Origin: Jatrophihabitans_A lederbergiae
GTDB taxonomy: Bacteria; Actinomycetota; Actinomycetes; Mycobacteriales; Jatrophihabitantaceae
Direction: 5' to 3'
Assembly (NCBI RefSeq): GCF_031845305.1
Contig: NZ_JAVREH010000007.1
Span: forward strand, 124,001-188,000
DNA length: 64,000 bases
Part shown: positions 1 to 8,823 of the stretch, in pieces
Position numbering within the stretch: the first letter of the stretch is position 1
Layout of the letters: each line of letters starts with the position of its first letter
Made by a program: the position numbers and the translations under genes
Notes under the pieces: generated by a model
What the model was told of the DNA's origin: nothing
Seen by the model: the letters and a program-made list of their open reading frames with translations, nothing else
The model's database searches: none

Positions 1-150
1 GGTCGGCTGGGCTTGTCCCTGCTCCCACAGATCGACCCGATCATCCGGGACACCCAGTTTGCGTGCCGCCGCGAGCGGGCTCAGCCCCACGGATTCCCGG
101 GCCCAGCGAAGGACGAGTGGTTCGACGAGGGCTGGTATGGAGGCAGTCAT
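1..150 (-). CDS. N-terminus of an HTH (XRE-like) protein, possibly ImmA/IrrE metallopeptidase family (partial)
   Basis: An open frame of 50 codons starts with ATG at 150 and runs off the left edge. AGAGGA lies 10 nt upstream of the start. The peptide begins MTASIPALVEP, continues RWARESVGLSP and ends in KLGVPDDRVDLWEQG. This is the first half of a Cro/CI-type helix-turn-helix as found at the N-terminus of HTH-plus-ImmA/IrrE (DUF955) proteins, which cleave phage-type or toxin-linked repressors. Only the HTH part is visible, so the peptidase half is inferred from family architecture. A plain XRE regulator is the alternative. It borders gene remnants, which fits an accessory region. Confidence 0.55.
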   Translation of the reverse strand, partial: MTASIPALVEPLVLRWARESVGLSPLAAARKLGVPDDRVDLWEQGQAQPT

Positions 151-262
151 GGCGCGTCGTTCCTCTCATCTCAGGGTCCTCGCCATCATGCCCTGTCGCG
201 CGCGGGCTCAGCCCGTCCGTCCGGTAGATGCTGCCACACCCCGTCGTCGAGTTACGTGATCT

Positions 263-504
263 GGCGCCGGTTGGTTGGTCCCGGACGGGACCCTGCTGCT
301 TACCGCCGGGTCGGACGCCTGGACCGGTTCCCAGGCAGGCTGGCTCGGCACGACCGCCGAGATGTGGGGAGCCACGCCGACGCGACCACGTACCACTCCT
401 GGCTCACCGATGCGGACTTCCGCATCTTGACCGAGCAGTACGTACCCGAGGGTGACAGCGGAGATGCCCTGTTCTGGGCGCACCGTCCAGTCGAACCCGG
501 ATGA
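263..504 (+). pseudogene. remnant of a class I SAM-dependent methyltransferase (C-terminal part, frameshifted)
   Basis: Two adjacent frames join into a typical methyltransferase C-terminus. From about 287 one frame reads GTLLLTAGSDAWTG and then WLGTTAEMW. One base is missing near 367, and the neighbouring frame continues SHADATTYHSWL, ILTEQYVPEGD and ALFWAHR to a stop at 504. Small actinobacterial methyltransferases end with this kind of HADA..YRRWL..AGF....FVPEG..GH.LF pattern. The SAM-binding N-terminal half is absent; an in-frame stop at 257-259 lies just upstream. I read it as a decayed gene, not an expressed one. Confidence 0.5.
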
Positions 505-605
505 CGATCCCTGGACGGGCTCACCGGGTGGTCAGCGGCTCGACGCGCACGGCCATCGCGAGCGGGTCGAGGCAGGCGACACTCACGCTTGCTGTTTAAC
601 GGCAC

Positions 606-847
606 GGCTATCCGGAGCGGTCCGGCCTGAAGTCGCTGCTCACCCTGGTCGGCGCCGAGCACGGCCTCGGCGGAATCGCCGGCTACGACGCCGCCAAAAC
701 CATCGACGACAACCCAGAGTGTGTGAAGGGGGGTCCAGTGGCTCACCTGGGCCTACCTCCGCACCCAGCTCGGACTAGGACGACACCGCTTGGCAGGCCG
801 CCCAGAACGCACTCACGACCGCGACAACCCCGCTGGGACGGTATTGA
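606..847 (+). pseudogene. remnant of an alpha/beta-hydrolase (C-terminal part, frameshifted)
   Basis: One frame reads LKSLLTLVGAEHGLGGI and then AGYDAAKTIDDNPE. A second frame continues VQWLTWAYLRTQLGL. A further shift gives DTAWQAAQNAL and TTPLGRY with a stop at 845-847. The order (VGAEH.LGGI, WAYLR, W..A...L....PLGR) resembles the C-terminal third of small chlorophyllase-like alpha/beta-hydrolases, with H in AEH as the presumed catalytic histidine. The N-terminal two thirds and the nucleophile are missing. The family assignment is from memory of the pattern and should be treated as tentative. From about 850 to 1000 I see nothing recognisable. Confidence 0.4.
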
Positions 848-999
848 GTCCAAGTAGTGCGTGCAAGGGGGGCGGCATCGTACTGAACCAGCAGCACAGA
901 TGCGGCATTCGCGACATCACCCTGCTCGTCGCCTACTTCGCCGCCGGAAACCCGCGGTCGGCGGCGGTGCTGAGGCTGCCGGCGGGCGCTGTCCCAGCC

Positions 1000-2373
1000 T
1001 CACTCCACGGCGGGTACGCGGTCCCTGCCGCGGAACGCGTACGTCCCGGCGGCGAGGGTTCCCAGGCAGAGCGCGGTGGCGCTGAGCCCGAGTGACCAGT
1101 GCACGCCGATCGCGGCTCCGAGCAGCCCGACGGTGAAGCCGCTGCCGGCACGCAAGCCGCTGGCGGACACGCCGTAGAGGCCGATGATCCGGCCCCGGTT
1201 GGCGGCGGGAGCGAGCAGCTGCACCACGGTCTGTCCCACCGACATCGCGGCCAGGTTGGCCACGCCCCCGATGACCAGCATCAGCACCGCCAGTGGGTAG
1301 CTGGTGGTGACGGCGAAGAGCAGGCTCGTCACTCCGTACCCGGCGGTGCTGACCACCGCGGCCAGCACGTTCGGCTTGATGCGTCCGGTCGCCTCGAGCA
1401 GGATGCCGCCGATCACGCCCCCGGCACCGTTGGCGAACAGCAGCACGCCGTAGGTGAGACCCGCGCTGCCCGCTCCGAGGTCGTGGGCGAAGATCGGCAT
1501 GGACGACTGCAGCGACGCGCCCACGAAGAACGATCCGAGCCCGGCCAGCACGATCATGCTCACCATGGTGTGGTTGGTGCGCACCTCACGGAACACGCGC
1601 AGCGAGTCCAGGACGCCCATCCGCGGCCGGGTGACGCCGTGGTCGCGGGTGTGGCCGGTGAACTTCGTGCGGAACAGGAACAGCGTCAGCGGCAGGTAGA
1701 ACGCGATGTTGGCGAAGATGCCCGCGGTGGCTCCCAGGCCCAGCAGCAGCACCGAGCCGACGACCGGGCCGAACAGGATGCCGAGGCTGCGGAAGGTGGC
1801 ATTGAGCCGGACCGCGCTGGGCAGATCCTCGCGCCCGACGAAATCGTGCAGCATCAGCTGTTCGCCGGGCGCCCACAGCGAACCGGCGCACCCGTGCAGC
1901 ACGAGCAGGACGCAGACCTGCCACATATGCAGGGAGTCGGTGAAGAACAGGATTCCCCAGGCGGCGGACACGGCCATGAACAGCGCCTGCGCCGCCTGGA
2001 TGAGCCGGCGGCAGTCGTGCCGGTCCGCCAGCGATCCGAAGTACACGGAGAACAGTAGGAACGGTACCCAGTGGCTGATCACCTGGAATCCGGTCAGGGC
2101 GGGTGAGTGGAACTTCTGCCACAGCACCCAGTACGTGATCACGTGCTCGATGTTGTCGGCCATCATGGCCAGGGCGGCACCGCACAGGTACGGCCGGCAG
2201 TCGCGGTTGTGCAGGGCGGCGAACTTGCGGGGCCCCGCCACCGCCTGCTGGGTCGCCGTCCGGCTGCGGCTTGCCGCCCTGGTCGTCGCCGCCCTGGTCG
2301 TCGCCGGCTGATCGGTGACGGGCATGGCGCCGGCCTCGATGAGGTGGGTCGGGATACCGCAGGCCGCGCACAT
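1000..2373 (-). CDS. MFS transporter, EntS/MFS_3-like exporter
   Basis: A 457-residue membrane protein with about twelve hydrophobic helices and a major-facilitator layout. A long cytoplasmic N-terminus rich in TTRAA repeats precedes the first helix (IEHVITYWVLW). The loop FGSLADRHDCRRL between helices 2 and 3 is the MFS motif A equivalent. The family (transmembrane secretion effector, EntS-like) exports siderophores or drugs; the substrate cannot be read here. I chose ATG at 2373, which has AGGAG 11 nt upstream, over the longer open frame; an internal ATG at 2325 has a weaker site. It lies 91 nt downstream of the EEP gene on the same strand and may be co-transcribed. Confidence 0.8.
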   Translation of the reverse strand: MCAACGIPTHLIEAGAMPVTDQPATTRAATTRAASRSRTATQQAVAGPRKFAALHNRDCRPYLCGAALAMMADNIEHVITYWVLWQKFHSPALTGFQVISHWVPFLLFSVYFGSLADRHDCRRLIQAAQALFMAVSAAWGILFFTDSLHMWQVCVLLVLHGCAGSLWAPGEQLMLHDFVGREDLPSAVRLNATFRSLGILFGPVVGSVLLLGLGATAGIFANIAFYLPLTLFLFRTKFTGHTRDHGVTRPRMGVLDSLRVFREVRTNHTMVSMIVLAGLGSFFVGASLQSSMPIFAHDLGAGSAGLTYGVLLFANGAGGVIGGILLEATGRIKPNVLAAVVSTAGYGVTSLLFAVTTSYPLAVLMLVIGGVANLAAMSVGQTVVQLLAPAANRGRIIGLYGVSASGLRAGSGFTVGLLGAAIGVHWSLGLSATALCLGTLAAGTYAFRGRDRVPAVE

Positions 2374-2464
2374 GCGTCGATCATCTCCTGTAGTCGGGCC
2401 AGTCGTGCTGGCACGCGAAGGGGCCACCGCCGTACTGGACGGTGCCTGCCGGTCAAGCGGCCGG

Positions 2465-3175
2465 TCAGCCGATGTCGAACTCGACGACCAGCGGCCGGTG
2501 GTCCGAGGCGATCCGGACATCGTCGGAACTGAGCACCTCGGCCGATACCGGAACCGCCCGCGGGTCGGCGAACAGGGCGTCGATGCGACGCACCGGGTCG
2601 GTGCTGGAGTACGTGTAGCCGGGATCGCCGGCCGGATCGGTGACCGCGGCCGTGACGGTGGCGAACGCGTCCGGGCCGAAGCGCTCCAGCCGCCGCCAGG
2701 TGGCCGAGCCGGGCAGCGCGTTCAGGTCCCCGCCGACGATCAGTGGGACACCCGCCGGAACCGCCGTCGCAGCGTGCTCGGCTAGTTCGTCGAGATGGCG
2801 CAGCCTGGGCGACTCGATCAGGTCCAGGTGGGTGCCGGCGACCGCGAACTCGGTGCCCGACAGCCTCAGCACCGCCAGCGCCACGCCCCGGTGGTGCAGG
2901 TTCTGGTCCCGGGAGAAGCCGATCTCGTGCGTGGCGACCACGTCGACGGCGAGCGAGGACAGCACCAGGTTGGCCCCGGTGGCCCGCCCGCCGGTCACGA
3001 CCACCAGGCCTGCCCGGCGGGCCAGCGCCGCGCACTGGGACCGCCAGCGCAGAAACCTCGGGGCCTCCTGGATGATCGCCACGTCCGGAGCCACCTGCCG
3101 CATCACCCGCGCCAGCGCCGCGGTGTCGTCGCGCAGGGAACGGACGTTGTACGAGAGCAGCTTCACGAGGGTCAC
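2465..3175 (-). CDS. endonuclease/exonuclease/phosphatase (EEP) family protein
   Basis: A 236-residue protein with the EEP fold motifs in order: NVRS near residue 10, IIQEA (catalytic Glu), GTHLD, GGDLNALPGS, and C-terminal SDHRPL with the catalytic histidine. Family members hydrolyse phosphodiester or phosphomonoester bonds of DNA, sphingomyelin or inositol phosphates; this substrate is unknown. No signal peptide or membrane helix is visible, so it is probably cytoplasmic. The GTG start is preceded by CAAAAT and 6 nt, a weak leaderless-type arrangement, with no convincing Shine-Dalgarno. It follows the ROK kinase gene by 47 nt on the same strand. Confidence 0.8.
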   Translation of the reverse strand: MTLVKLLSYNVRSLRDDTAALARVMRQVAPDVAIIQEAPRFLRWRSQCAALARRAGLVVVTGGRATGANLVLSSLAVDVVATHEIGFSRDQNLHHRGVALAVLRLSGTEFAVAGTHLDLIESPRLRHLDELAEHAATAVPAGVPLIVGGDLNALPGSATWRRLERFGPDAFATVTAAVTDPAGDPGYTYSSTDPVRRIDALFADPRAVPVSAEVLSSDDVRIASDHRPLVVEFDIG

Positions 3176-3222
3176 CCCTGCATTTTGGCAGCCTGGCCGG
3201 CAACCATCGCGGCGGCGGCGGT

Positions 3223-4170
3223 TCAGTGCCTGCGGCGCGCCAGATCGGCCGCGCCGACGAGACCCGCCTCGGGTCCCAGCTCAGCGAGCCGGATGTCGGC
3301 CGCCGGGCGGAATCCGCGTCCGGTCAGGCTCTCGGCGAAGCTCTGCCGTGCCGGTCCCAGCAGCAGGTCACCGGCTTCGGACACCCCGCCCCCGATCACG
3401 AACACCGTCGGATCGATCACCGCCGCGAGGTTGGCCAGGCCGCGGCCGAGCCAGCGCCCCATCTGGGTGTAGATCTCCACCGCCGCGGGATCACCCTCGC
3501 GGGCGGCCTGGGTGACCAGTTGGCCGGTGAGCTGGTCGACGTCCCCGTTCGCCAGCGTCATCAGCCGGTGCGCACTGACCGGCGCGATGGCCGCGAGCTC
3601 GCGGGCGTCCCGGGCCAGCGCGGTTCCGGAGGCGTACATCTCCCAGCAGCCCCGGTTGCCGCAGGCGCAGCGCCGGCCGTCCGGAACGACGCTCATGTGG
3701 CCGTACTCGCAGCCGACGCCGTTCGCGCCGCGGTAGAGGATGCCGCTGAACACCAGTCCGCCGCCGATGCCGGTGCCCATGGTCACCATCACGCTGACCC
3801 GGGAGTCCCGGGCGGCGCCGTAGCGGTACTCCGCCCAGGCCGCGGCATTGGCGTCGTTCTCGACCACGACCGGAACGCCGATCACCTCGGCCAGGGCGTC
3901 GCGCAGCGGTTCGTTGCGCCACGCCAGGTGCGGTGAGAACAGCACGGTGGCGTGGTCGTTGGCGATCCAGCCGGCGGCTCCGATCCCGACCGCGGTCACC
4001 TCGTGCCGGCTGGACAGCTCGGCCACCACCTCGGCGATGACGGCCTCGGTCTGGGCGACGTCATTGCCGGGGGTTGGCCGGCGGGTGGAGTCCAGCACCC
4101 GGCCCTCGTCGTCCACCACCCCGGCGGCGACCTTGGTGCCGCCGATATCGACACCGATTGCCAGAGACAT
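3223..4170 (-). CDS. glk: ROK-family glucokinase
   Basis: A 315-residue sugar kinase. DIGGTK at residues 8-13 is the phosphate-binding loop. ENDANAAAWAEY carries the catalytic Asp. CACGNRGCWE is the ROK zinc-finger signature (CxCGxxGCxE), with the zinc-ligand His in EYGHMSV. These features point to ATP-dependent glucose phosphorylation in the cytoplasm; close ROK relatives act on N-acetylmannosamine or fructose, so the substrate is inferred. The ATG overlaps the stop of the upstream acidic protein by one base (TGATG), implying translational coupling in an ArsA-like, acidic protein, kinase operon. Confidence 0.88.
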   Translation of the reverse strand: MSLAIGVDIGGTKVAAGVVDDEGRVLDSTRRPTPGNDVAQTEAVIAEVVAELSSRHEVTAVGIGAAGWIANDHATVLFSPHLAWRNEPLRDALAEVIGVPVVVENDANAAAWAEYRYGAARDSRVSVMVTMGTGIGGGLVFSGILYRGANGVGCEYGHMSVVPDGRRCACGNRGCWEMYASGTALARDARELAAIAPVSAHRLMTLANGDVDQLTGQLVTQAAREGDPAAVEIYTQMGRWLGRGLANLAAVIDPTVFVIGGGVSEAGDLLLGPARQSFAESLTGRGFRPAADIRLAELGPEAGLVGAADLARRRH

Positions 4171-4667
4171 CAGTTCCCGTCCTGTTCAGGGTCCGCCGCG
4201 TCGTCCGCGGCCGTGGAGTCCGAACCGGGACCCGGCTCGGGAGTGTCGGTATCGGTATCGCTGTTCAGGATGATCTCCTGGACCCGCGGCGCACGAGGAC
4301 CGCTCTCCTGGGCCTGGTCGGCCGGGCGGGATGCGCGTCCGGCAGCCGTCGTGTCGGCCAGCGCGCGGAGCAGCCCGGTCACCGCGGCCTGGGTCTCGGC
4401 CAGCCGCTCCAGAATGTCCGGTCGATCGCCACGGACCGTGGCGATCGCCTGGCACACCGGGCACCAGCAGCACTCGGCGGCGCCGGTCGCGATGCCGGGA
4501 GAGCCCGTCGCGTTGTCGGGAGAGCCCCTCCCACCGCCGTCCGGCCGGGCGCCCCCGGTGGTGCGGTGCCACCAGTCCTGCGCGGCGCCGACCAGCCTGG
4601 CCGCCTCGTCGGCGAGCGGGCCGGGCGGTTCCCAGCTGCCGTCGCGGTATCCGGGATGCTCGCTCAT
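4170..4667 (-). CDS. acidic conserved actinobacterial protein (DUF5304-like)
   Basis: A 165-residue soluble protein beginning MSEHPGYRDGSWE. It has an EAARLVGAAQDWWHR segment, a Cys pair in ECCWCPVCQ, a short helical region (ILERLAETQAAV) and a long acidic tail rich in D, T, P and E. The pattern of a WW helix followed by CWCPVCQ matches a protein family commonly encoded next to ArsA-like ATPases and ROK kinases in actinobacteria (DUF5304). No function is known. The start was chosen because its ATG overlaps the stop of the ArsA-like gene (ATGA); the longer upstream frame lacks such support. The CxxC could bind a metal, but this is not shown. Confidence 0.7.
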   Translation of the reverse strand: MSEHPGYRDGSWEPPGPLADEAARLVGAAQDWWHRTTGGARPDGGGRGSPDNATGSPGIATGAAECCWCPVCQAIATVRGDRPDILERLAETQAAVTGLLRALADTTAAGRASRPADQAQESGPRAPRVQEIILNSDTDTDTPEPGPGSDSTAADDAADPEQDGN

Positions 4668-5929
4668 GTGGGCCGCCAATATCGAGGGTCGGGACGAAAC
4701 CGGAGGGTGAGACGGCCGTCGGTGACCGAGCCGTCCAGGACGGCGCAACGGCGCAGCGCGCTCGGCAACGCCAGTATTCGGCGGTGACCGGCCACCGTGA
4801 CAATGAGGTCGTCCCCGCTGCGGCTGGCCCGCACGTCCCCGCTCGAGGCCAGCGGCAGCGCGAGGGTGAGCAGGAACCGCGGCTCGTCGTCCCCGGCCGC
4901 TGACGGCGACACGGTGGTGACCAACAACAGCTCCGCCGGCTCGACCTCAGCCAGCGGATCGACGTCCGCCGCGGCACCGTTTTCACTCTCTGCCCCAGAA
5001 CTCTGGACCCGCTCGCCGTACAGCTCGGTGGCGACCGCCCGCAGCGCCGCGCAGCCGACCGGCTCAGTCGCCAGATAGCTGGCCGTCCGCACCGGCAGGC
5101 CGGCGAAGGAGTCCTCGATAGCGGCCAGCTGCTCTGCCTGGGCCTGGATCCAGCCCTGTTGCCAGGGCGAGGCCTCCGTCGACCGCGGGAAGACCCGGTT
5201 GGCGACCACCTCGTCCAGCTGGTAGCCGTACAGGGCGAGCGCCGTGAACGTCCGCCGCGCCTCCGCGAGCACCACCGCCTCAGGGGTGAGTACAAGGCGG
5301 ATCGAGGTGGTCCGGTGGTCGGTCAGCAGCTCGCGGACCGAGGCCAGGTCGGCGGCCAGCGCGGCGATGGCCTCGAACACCGCGTCGGGCGGCACGGCGG
5401 CGCCCCGGCCGAGCAGCGCGCCGAGCGGGCGAGCGCCACGGGCGAGTACCCGGTACATCGGCAGGACCCGCTGCAGGTACCACCCGAGCGCGTCAGGAAG
5501 CGCCAGCAACCGGAGCGTCTCGGCCGTCGGGGCGCAGTCGAGGACCAGGGCGTCCCACTGCCCGCGGCCCGCGAAGTCACGCACGGCCAGCAGCGCCAGC
5601 ACCTCGTCGACGCCGGGCAGCACCGTCAACTCCTCGGCAGAAACCGGGTCCATCCCGCCTTGGGTGAGCACGCTGACCAGGTATTTCTCGAGCTCCTTCC
5701 AGGCGCCTTCGAACCGGCGCTGGATGTCCAGCTGCACCGCGTCCAGGCCCGGCGCGACGGTCACCGGCTCGTCGGTCAGCCGCACGTCGAGGGCGTCGGA
5801 CAGCGAGTGCGCCGCGTCGGTGGACAGCAGCAGCGTCCGCATGCCCCGGTCGGCGAGCCGCAGCGCGGTCGCGGCTGACATGGTGGTCTTGCCGACACCG
5901 CCCTTGCCGGTGAAGAGAACTATCCGCAA
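4664..5929 (-). CDS. ArsA/Get3-family ATPase (Rv2184c-like)
   Basis: A 421-residue P-loop ATPase. GKGGVGKTT at residues 8-16 is the deviant Walker A of ArsA/Get3/MinD proteins. LLLSTDAAHSLSDAL is the switch-I region and LVLDCAPTAETLRLL contains Walker B and switch II. The C-terminus carries a small beta domain (LTLALPLASSGDV, then VTVAGHRRILALP) as in actinobacterial ArsA homologs. No arsenic or tail-anchor partner is encoded nearby, so the client is unknown. The start codon is TTG at 5929 with only weak GCGAAG upstream. Synteny with the SRPBCC gene at 5960 matches Rv2184c-Rv2185c of M. tuberculosis. Confidence 0.82.
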   Translation of the reverse strand: MRIVLFTGKGGVGKTTMSAATALRLADRGMRTLLLSTDAAHSLSDALDVRLTDEPVTVAPGLDAVQLDIQRRFEGAWKELEKYLVSVLTQGGMDPVSAEELTVLPGVDEVLALLAVRDFAGRGQWDALVLDCAPTAETLRLLALPDALGWYLQRVLPMYRVLARGARPLGALLGRGAAVPPDAVFEAIAALAADLASVRELLTDHRTTSIRLVLTPEAVVLAEARRTFTALALYGYQLDEVVANRVFPRSTEASPWQQGWIQAQAEQLAAIEDSFAGLPVRTASYLATEPVGCAALRAVATELYGERVQSSGAESENGAAADVDPLAEVEPAELLLVTTVSPSAAGDDEPRFLLTLALPLASSGDVRASRSGDDLIVTVAGHRRILALPSALRRCAVLDGSVTDGRLTLRFRPDPRYWRPT

Positions 5930-5959
5930 CTTCGCGGCCGTATCAGCGCTGGCCGCGGG

Positions 5960-6412
5960 TCACGAGCCGGCGCTCGCGGTGCTGTTCTCGACGCGCTTCT
6001 TCAGCTCCTTGAGCGCGGTGTCCATGACGACCTTCTCCGCCTTGCGCTTGAGCATGCCGAGCATCGGGATCGCCAGATCCACGGAGAGGTTGTACGTCAC
6101 GTCGGTGCCGTCGACGGTCGGGCGCAGCAAGTACGAGCCGCGCTGAGCCCGCTGCATCTGGCCCTTGACCAGCATCCAGGAGACCTGCTCGTCGCCGTTC
6201 CAGACGTAGGACAGCTCGTACTCGTCGCGGATCACGCCCGCGTCGATCTTGAAGGCCACCCGGTCGGCGCGCCCGTCCGCTCCGGCCTCGGTCACCTGCG
6301 CCGACTTCACCGAGGCGGCCCACTGGGGGTACGCCTCGAAGTCGGCGATAACGGCCATCACCGCTGCCGGAGGCGCGCTGATGGTGATCGACTGCGTTGA
6401 CTCATCGGCCAT
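5960..6412 (-). CDS. SRPBCC (START/Bet v1-like) protein, Rv2185c/TB16.3-like
   Basis: A 150-residue helix-grip protein: ITISAPPAAVMAVIADFEAYPQW opens the fold (shown here only as landmark residues 8-30), followed by beta strands and a C-terminal helix AMLKRK-like segment ending KELKKRVE. The cavity family binds lipids or other hydrophobic ligands; no ligand is known for this branch. Start ATG at 6412 has no Shine-Dalgarno, but TAGCCT then 6 nt precedes it, so the mRNA is probably leaderless. It lies 30 nt upstream of the ArsA-like gene, in the same order as in M. tuberculosis. Confidence 0.8.
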   Translation of the reverse strand: MADESTQSITISAPPAAVMAVIADFEAYPQWAASVKSAQVTEAGADGRADRVAFKIDAGVIRDEYELSYVWNGDEQVSWMLVKGQMQRAQRGSYLLRPTVDGTDVTYNLSVDLAIPMLGMLKRKAEKVVMDTALKELKKRVENSTASAGS

Positions 6413-6490
6413 GGGCGAAGGCTACCGCCGCGCCGCGACAGCTCCGTCGCGGGACGCGCTCAGGCGCTGTCCGATCGTTCCGCGACCGCC

Positions 6491-6889
6491 TCAACACCCT
6501 CGGCGGTCAGCACCCGCCGATCTCTCCAAGTCGTCTTTGAGCTGCCAGAACGCCCGCTTGGCGTGCCAGGCCAACCGCCGCTCCAGCCGTCCGAGGCAGC
6601 GTCGCGAGAGCGTCGCCGGCGGGAGCAGGTCCAGCCGCAGGAAGTGATGCAGGATCACGCCGTCGGAGAACGGCTCCAGCCAGATCTCCACCGACCCCGC
6701 TAGCGGCGCGGCCCCGGCCCGTGACTGCGCCGCCCATTGCATGCCCTTGACACCGCGGTCCCGGGTCACGGCCAGCTCCAGCCCCGGCCACCATGCCGGC
6801 CAATTCGCCGCATCCGCGACCGCGGCGGCGACCGTTGCCGGGGGCGCGGCGATCCAGGTTTCGTCGATCAGGTGGAATTGCGGGTGCAT
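6491..6889 (-). CDS. SRPBCC-family protein (Rv2186c-like)
   Basis: A 132-residue protein with the polyketide-cyclase/dehydrase opening (HLIDETWIAAPPATV, then ANWPAWWPGLEL) and a long basic C-terminal helix (RRLAWHAKRAFWQLKDDLERS). It resembles the actinobacterial SRPBCC proteins encoded beside fadD15 and is the likely counterpart of Rv2186c. A role in handling a lipid or hydrophobic ligand is an inference from the fold. The start has CATCCT and 6 nt before it, an imperfect leaderless promoter. It is divergent from fadD15 and separated from the next SRPBCC gene by 78 nt. Confidence 0.72.
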   Translation of the reverse strand: MHPQFHLIDETWIAAPPATVAAAVADAANWPAWWPGLELAVTRDRGVKGMQWAAQSRAGAAPLAGSVEIWLEPFSDGVILHHFLRLDLLPPATLSRRCLGRLERRLAWHAKRAFWQLKDDLERSAGADRRGC

Positions 6890-6989
6890 TGCGGCAGGAT
6901 GACATGTCGGTGAGGCCTAACATCTCTGCAGGCCTGGCTGACCGGTGGCGTCCACCCCGGACAGAAACCCTTGCGAAAGGCACAAGCGA

Positions 6990-8801
6990 GTGCGTGAGTT
7001 GACCATCCCGAGCGCCGGCAAGCCCGCCCTCAACAGCGCGGCTCAGTTCGTCTTCGACAATGCCCGCACGCGGCCGGACGTGGTGGCGCTGAAGATCCGC
7101 GATGGCCAGGGGTGGTCAGAGATCACCACGCGGGAGTTCGCCGACCGGGTGCTCGCCGTCGCCAAGGGCCTGATCGCCGCGGGCGTGCAGCCGGGCGACC
7201 GGGTGGCCCTGATGAGCAAGACCCGGTGGGAGTGGACCCTCTTCGACTTCGCGATCCTGGCCACCGGTGCCGTCGTGGTGCCGATCTATGAGACCTCCTC
7301 CGCCGAGCAGGTGCAGTGGATCCTGTCCGACTCCGGAGCGCGCTCGCTCGTGATCGAGAGTGTCGCGCACGCCGCTCTGGTGGCCGAGGTGCGAGCCGAG
7401 GTGCCAGAGCTGATCGACGTCTGGGAGCTGGATGGCGGCGCGGTCAGCACGCTTACCGCGGCCGGGGCCGGCATCGACGAGGCGGCGGTGCACCAGCGGA
7501 TCGCGGCGACCGCGCAGTCCGACCTCGCCTCGATCATCTACACCTCCGGAACCACCGGCCGACCCAAGGGCTGCCAGCTGACCCACCTCAACTTCCTCGC
7601 CGAGGTGTCCGAGGTCGCCGCCGGTCTCAAGGAGCTCTTCAACGAGGACAGCTCGACGCTGTTGTTCCTGCCGATCGCCCACGTCTTCGGCCGGGCCATC
7701 GAGATGGGCGCCATCGCCAACGCCACCACCCTGGGGCACACGGCCGACATCAAGAACCTCATCGCCGACTTCGCCGTGTTCAAACCGACGTTCGTCCTCA
7801 GCGTGCCGCGGGTGTTCGAGAAGGTCTACAACACCGCCAAGCAGCGCGCGCACGCCGACGGCAAGGGGCCCATCTTCGACCGCGCGGAGGCCGTCGCCAT
7901 CCGTTACTCCGAGGCGCTGGACCAGCACGGTCCCGGCCTGGCGCTGAAGCTGCAGCACGCGCTGTTCGACAAGCTGGTCTACTCCAAGCTGCGCGCGGCA
8001 CTCGGCGCCCAGTGCACCGCGGCGATCTCCGGCGGCGCGCCCCTCGGCGCCAGGCTGGGCCACTTCTTCCGGGGCATGGGCGTCACCATCTACGAGGGTT
8101 ACGGCCTCACCGAGACCACCGCCGGCGCGTGCCTGAACCTCGCCGAGAAGATCAAGGTCGGCTCGGTCGGCCGTCCCATCGCCGGGATGAGCGCCAAGAT
8201 CGGTGACGACGGCGAGATCCTGCTGGCCGGCCCCGTGGTGTTCGACGGCTACTGGAAGAACGAGGCGGCGACCACCGAGGCGCTGGAGCAGGTCGGCGGC
8301 AAGCGCTGGTTCCACACCGGCGACATCGGCGAGATCGACAACGACGGCTTCGTCACGATCACCGGACGCAAGAAGGAGCTCATCGTCACCGCCGCCGGCA
8401 AGAACGTCGCCCCCGCGGTACTCGAGGACCGGATCAGGGCGCACTGGCTGATCAGCCAGTGCCTCGTCGTCGGCGACCAGCAGCCCTTCATCGCCGCCCT
8501 GATCACCGTCGACCCCGAGGCGCTGCCGACCTGGCTGGAGAAGAAAGGCAAGCCCGCGGACACCCCGATGGCGGAGCTAGCCGAGGACCCCGCGCTGCTC
8601 GCCGAGATCCAGAGCGCGGTGGACGACGCGAACAAGGCCGTCTCGCGCGCCGAGGCGATCAAGAAGTTCACCATCCTCGGTGCCGACTGGACCGAGGAGA
8701 CCGGCCAGCTGACGCCCTCGCTCAAGCTCAAGCGCAACGTCGTGATGGCCGAGTGCGCGGCCGAGATCGCCGCGCTGTACTCCGGGCCGCGAAAGGACTG
8801 A
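6990..8801 (+). CDS. fadD15: long-chain fatty-acid-CoA ligase FadD15
   Basis: A 603-residue adenylate-forming enzyme that activates long-chain fatty acids with ATP and CoA. Visible motifs: IIYTSGTTGRPKG (P-loop A3), GYGLTETTAG (A5), WFHTGDIGEID (A7) and GRKKELIVTAAGKNV (A8), plus a C-terminal SLKLKR with the acyl-adenylate lysine region. The length matches FadD15 (about 600). I chose GTG at 6990 (MRELTIPSAGK) with GAAAGG 9 nt upstream. Placement between the SRPBCC gene and pimB' matches Rv2186c-Rv2187-Rv2188c. It converges on pimB' with a 22-nt gap and no obvious terminator between. Confidence 0.92.
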   Translation: MRELTIPSAGKPALNSAAQFVFDNARTRPDVVALKIRDGQGWSEITTREFADRVLAVAKGLIAAGVQPGDRVALMSKTRWEWTLFDFAILATGAVVVPIYETSSAEQVQWILSDSGARSLVIESVAHAALVAEVRAEVPELIDVWELDGGAVSTLTAAGAGIDEAAVHQRIAATAQSDLASIIYTSGTTGRPKGCQLTHLNFLAEVSEVAAGLKELFNEDSSTLLFLPIAHVFGRAIEMGAIANATTLGHTADIKNLIADFAVFKPTFVLSVPRVFEKVYNTAKQRAHADGKGPIFDRAEAVAIRYSEALDQHGPGLALKLQHALFDKLVYSKLRAALGAQCTAAISGGAPLGARLGHFFRGMGVTIYEGYGLTETTAGACLNLAEKIKVGSVGRPIAGMSAKIGDDGEILLAGPVVFDGYWKNEAATTEALEQVGGKRWFHTGDIGEIDNDGFVTITGRKKELIVTAAGKNVAPAVLEDRIRAHWLISQCLVVGDQQPFIAALITVDPEALPTWLEKKGKPADTPMAELAEDPALLAEIQSAVDDANKAVSRAEAIKKFTILGADWTEETGQLTPSLKLKRNVVMAECAAEIAALYSGPRKD

Positions 8802-8823
8802 ACTTCGCGTTGAGCTGGCGCCG

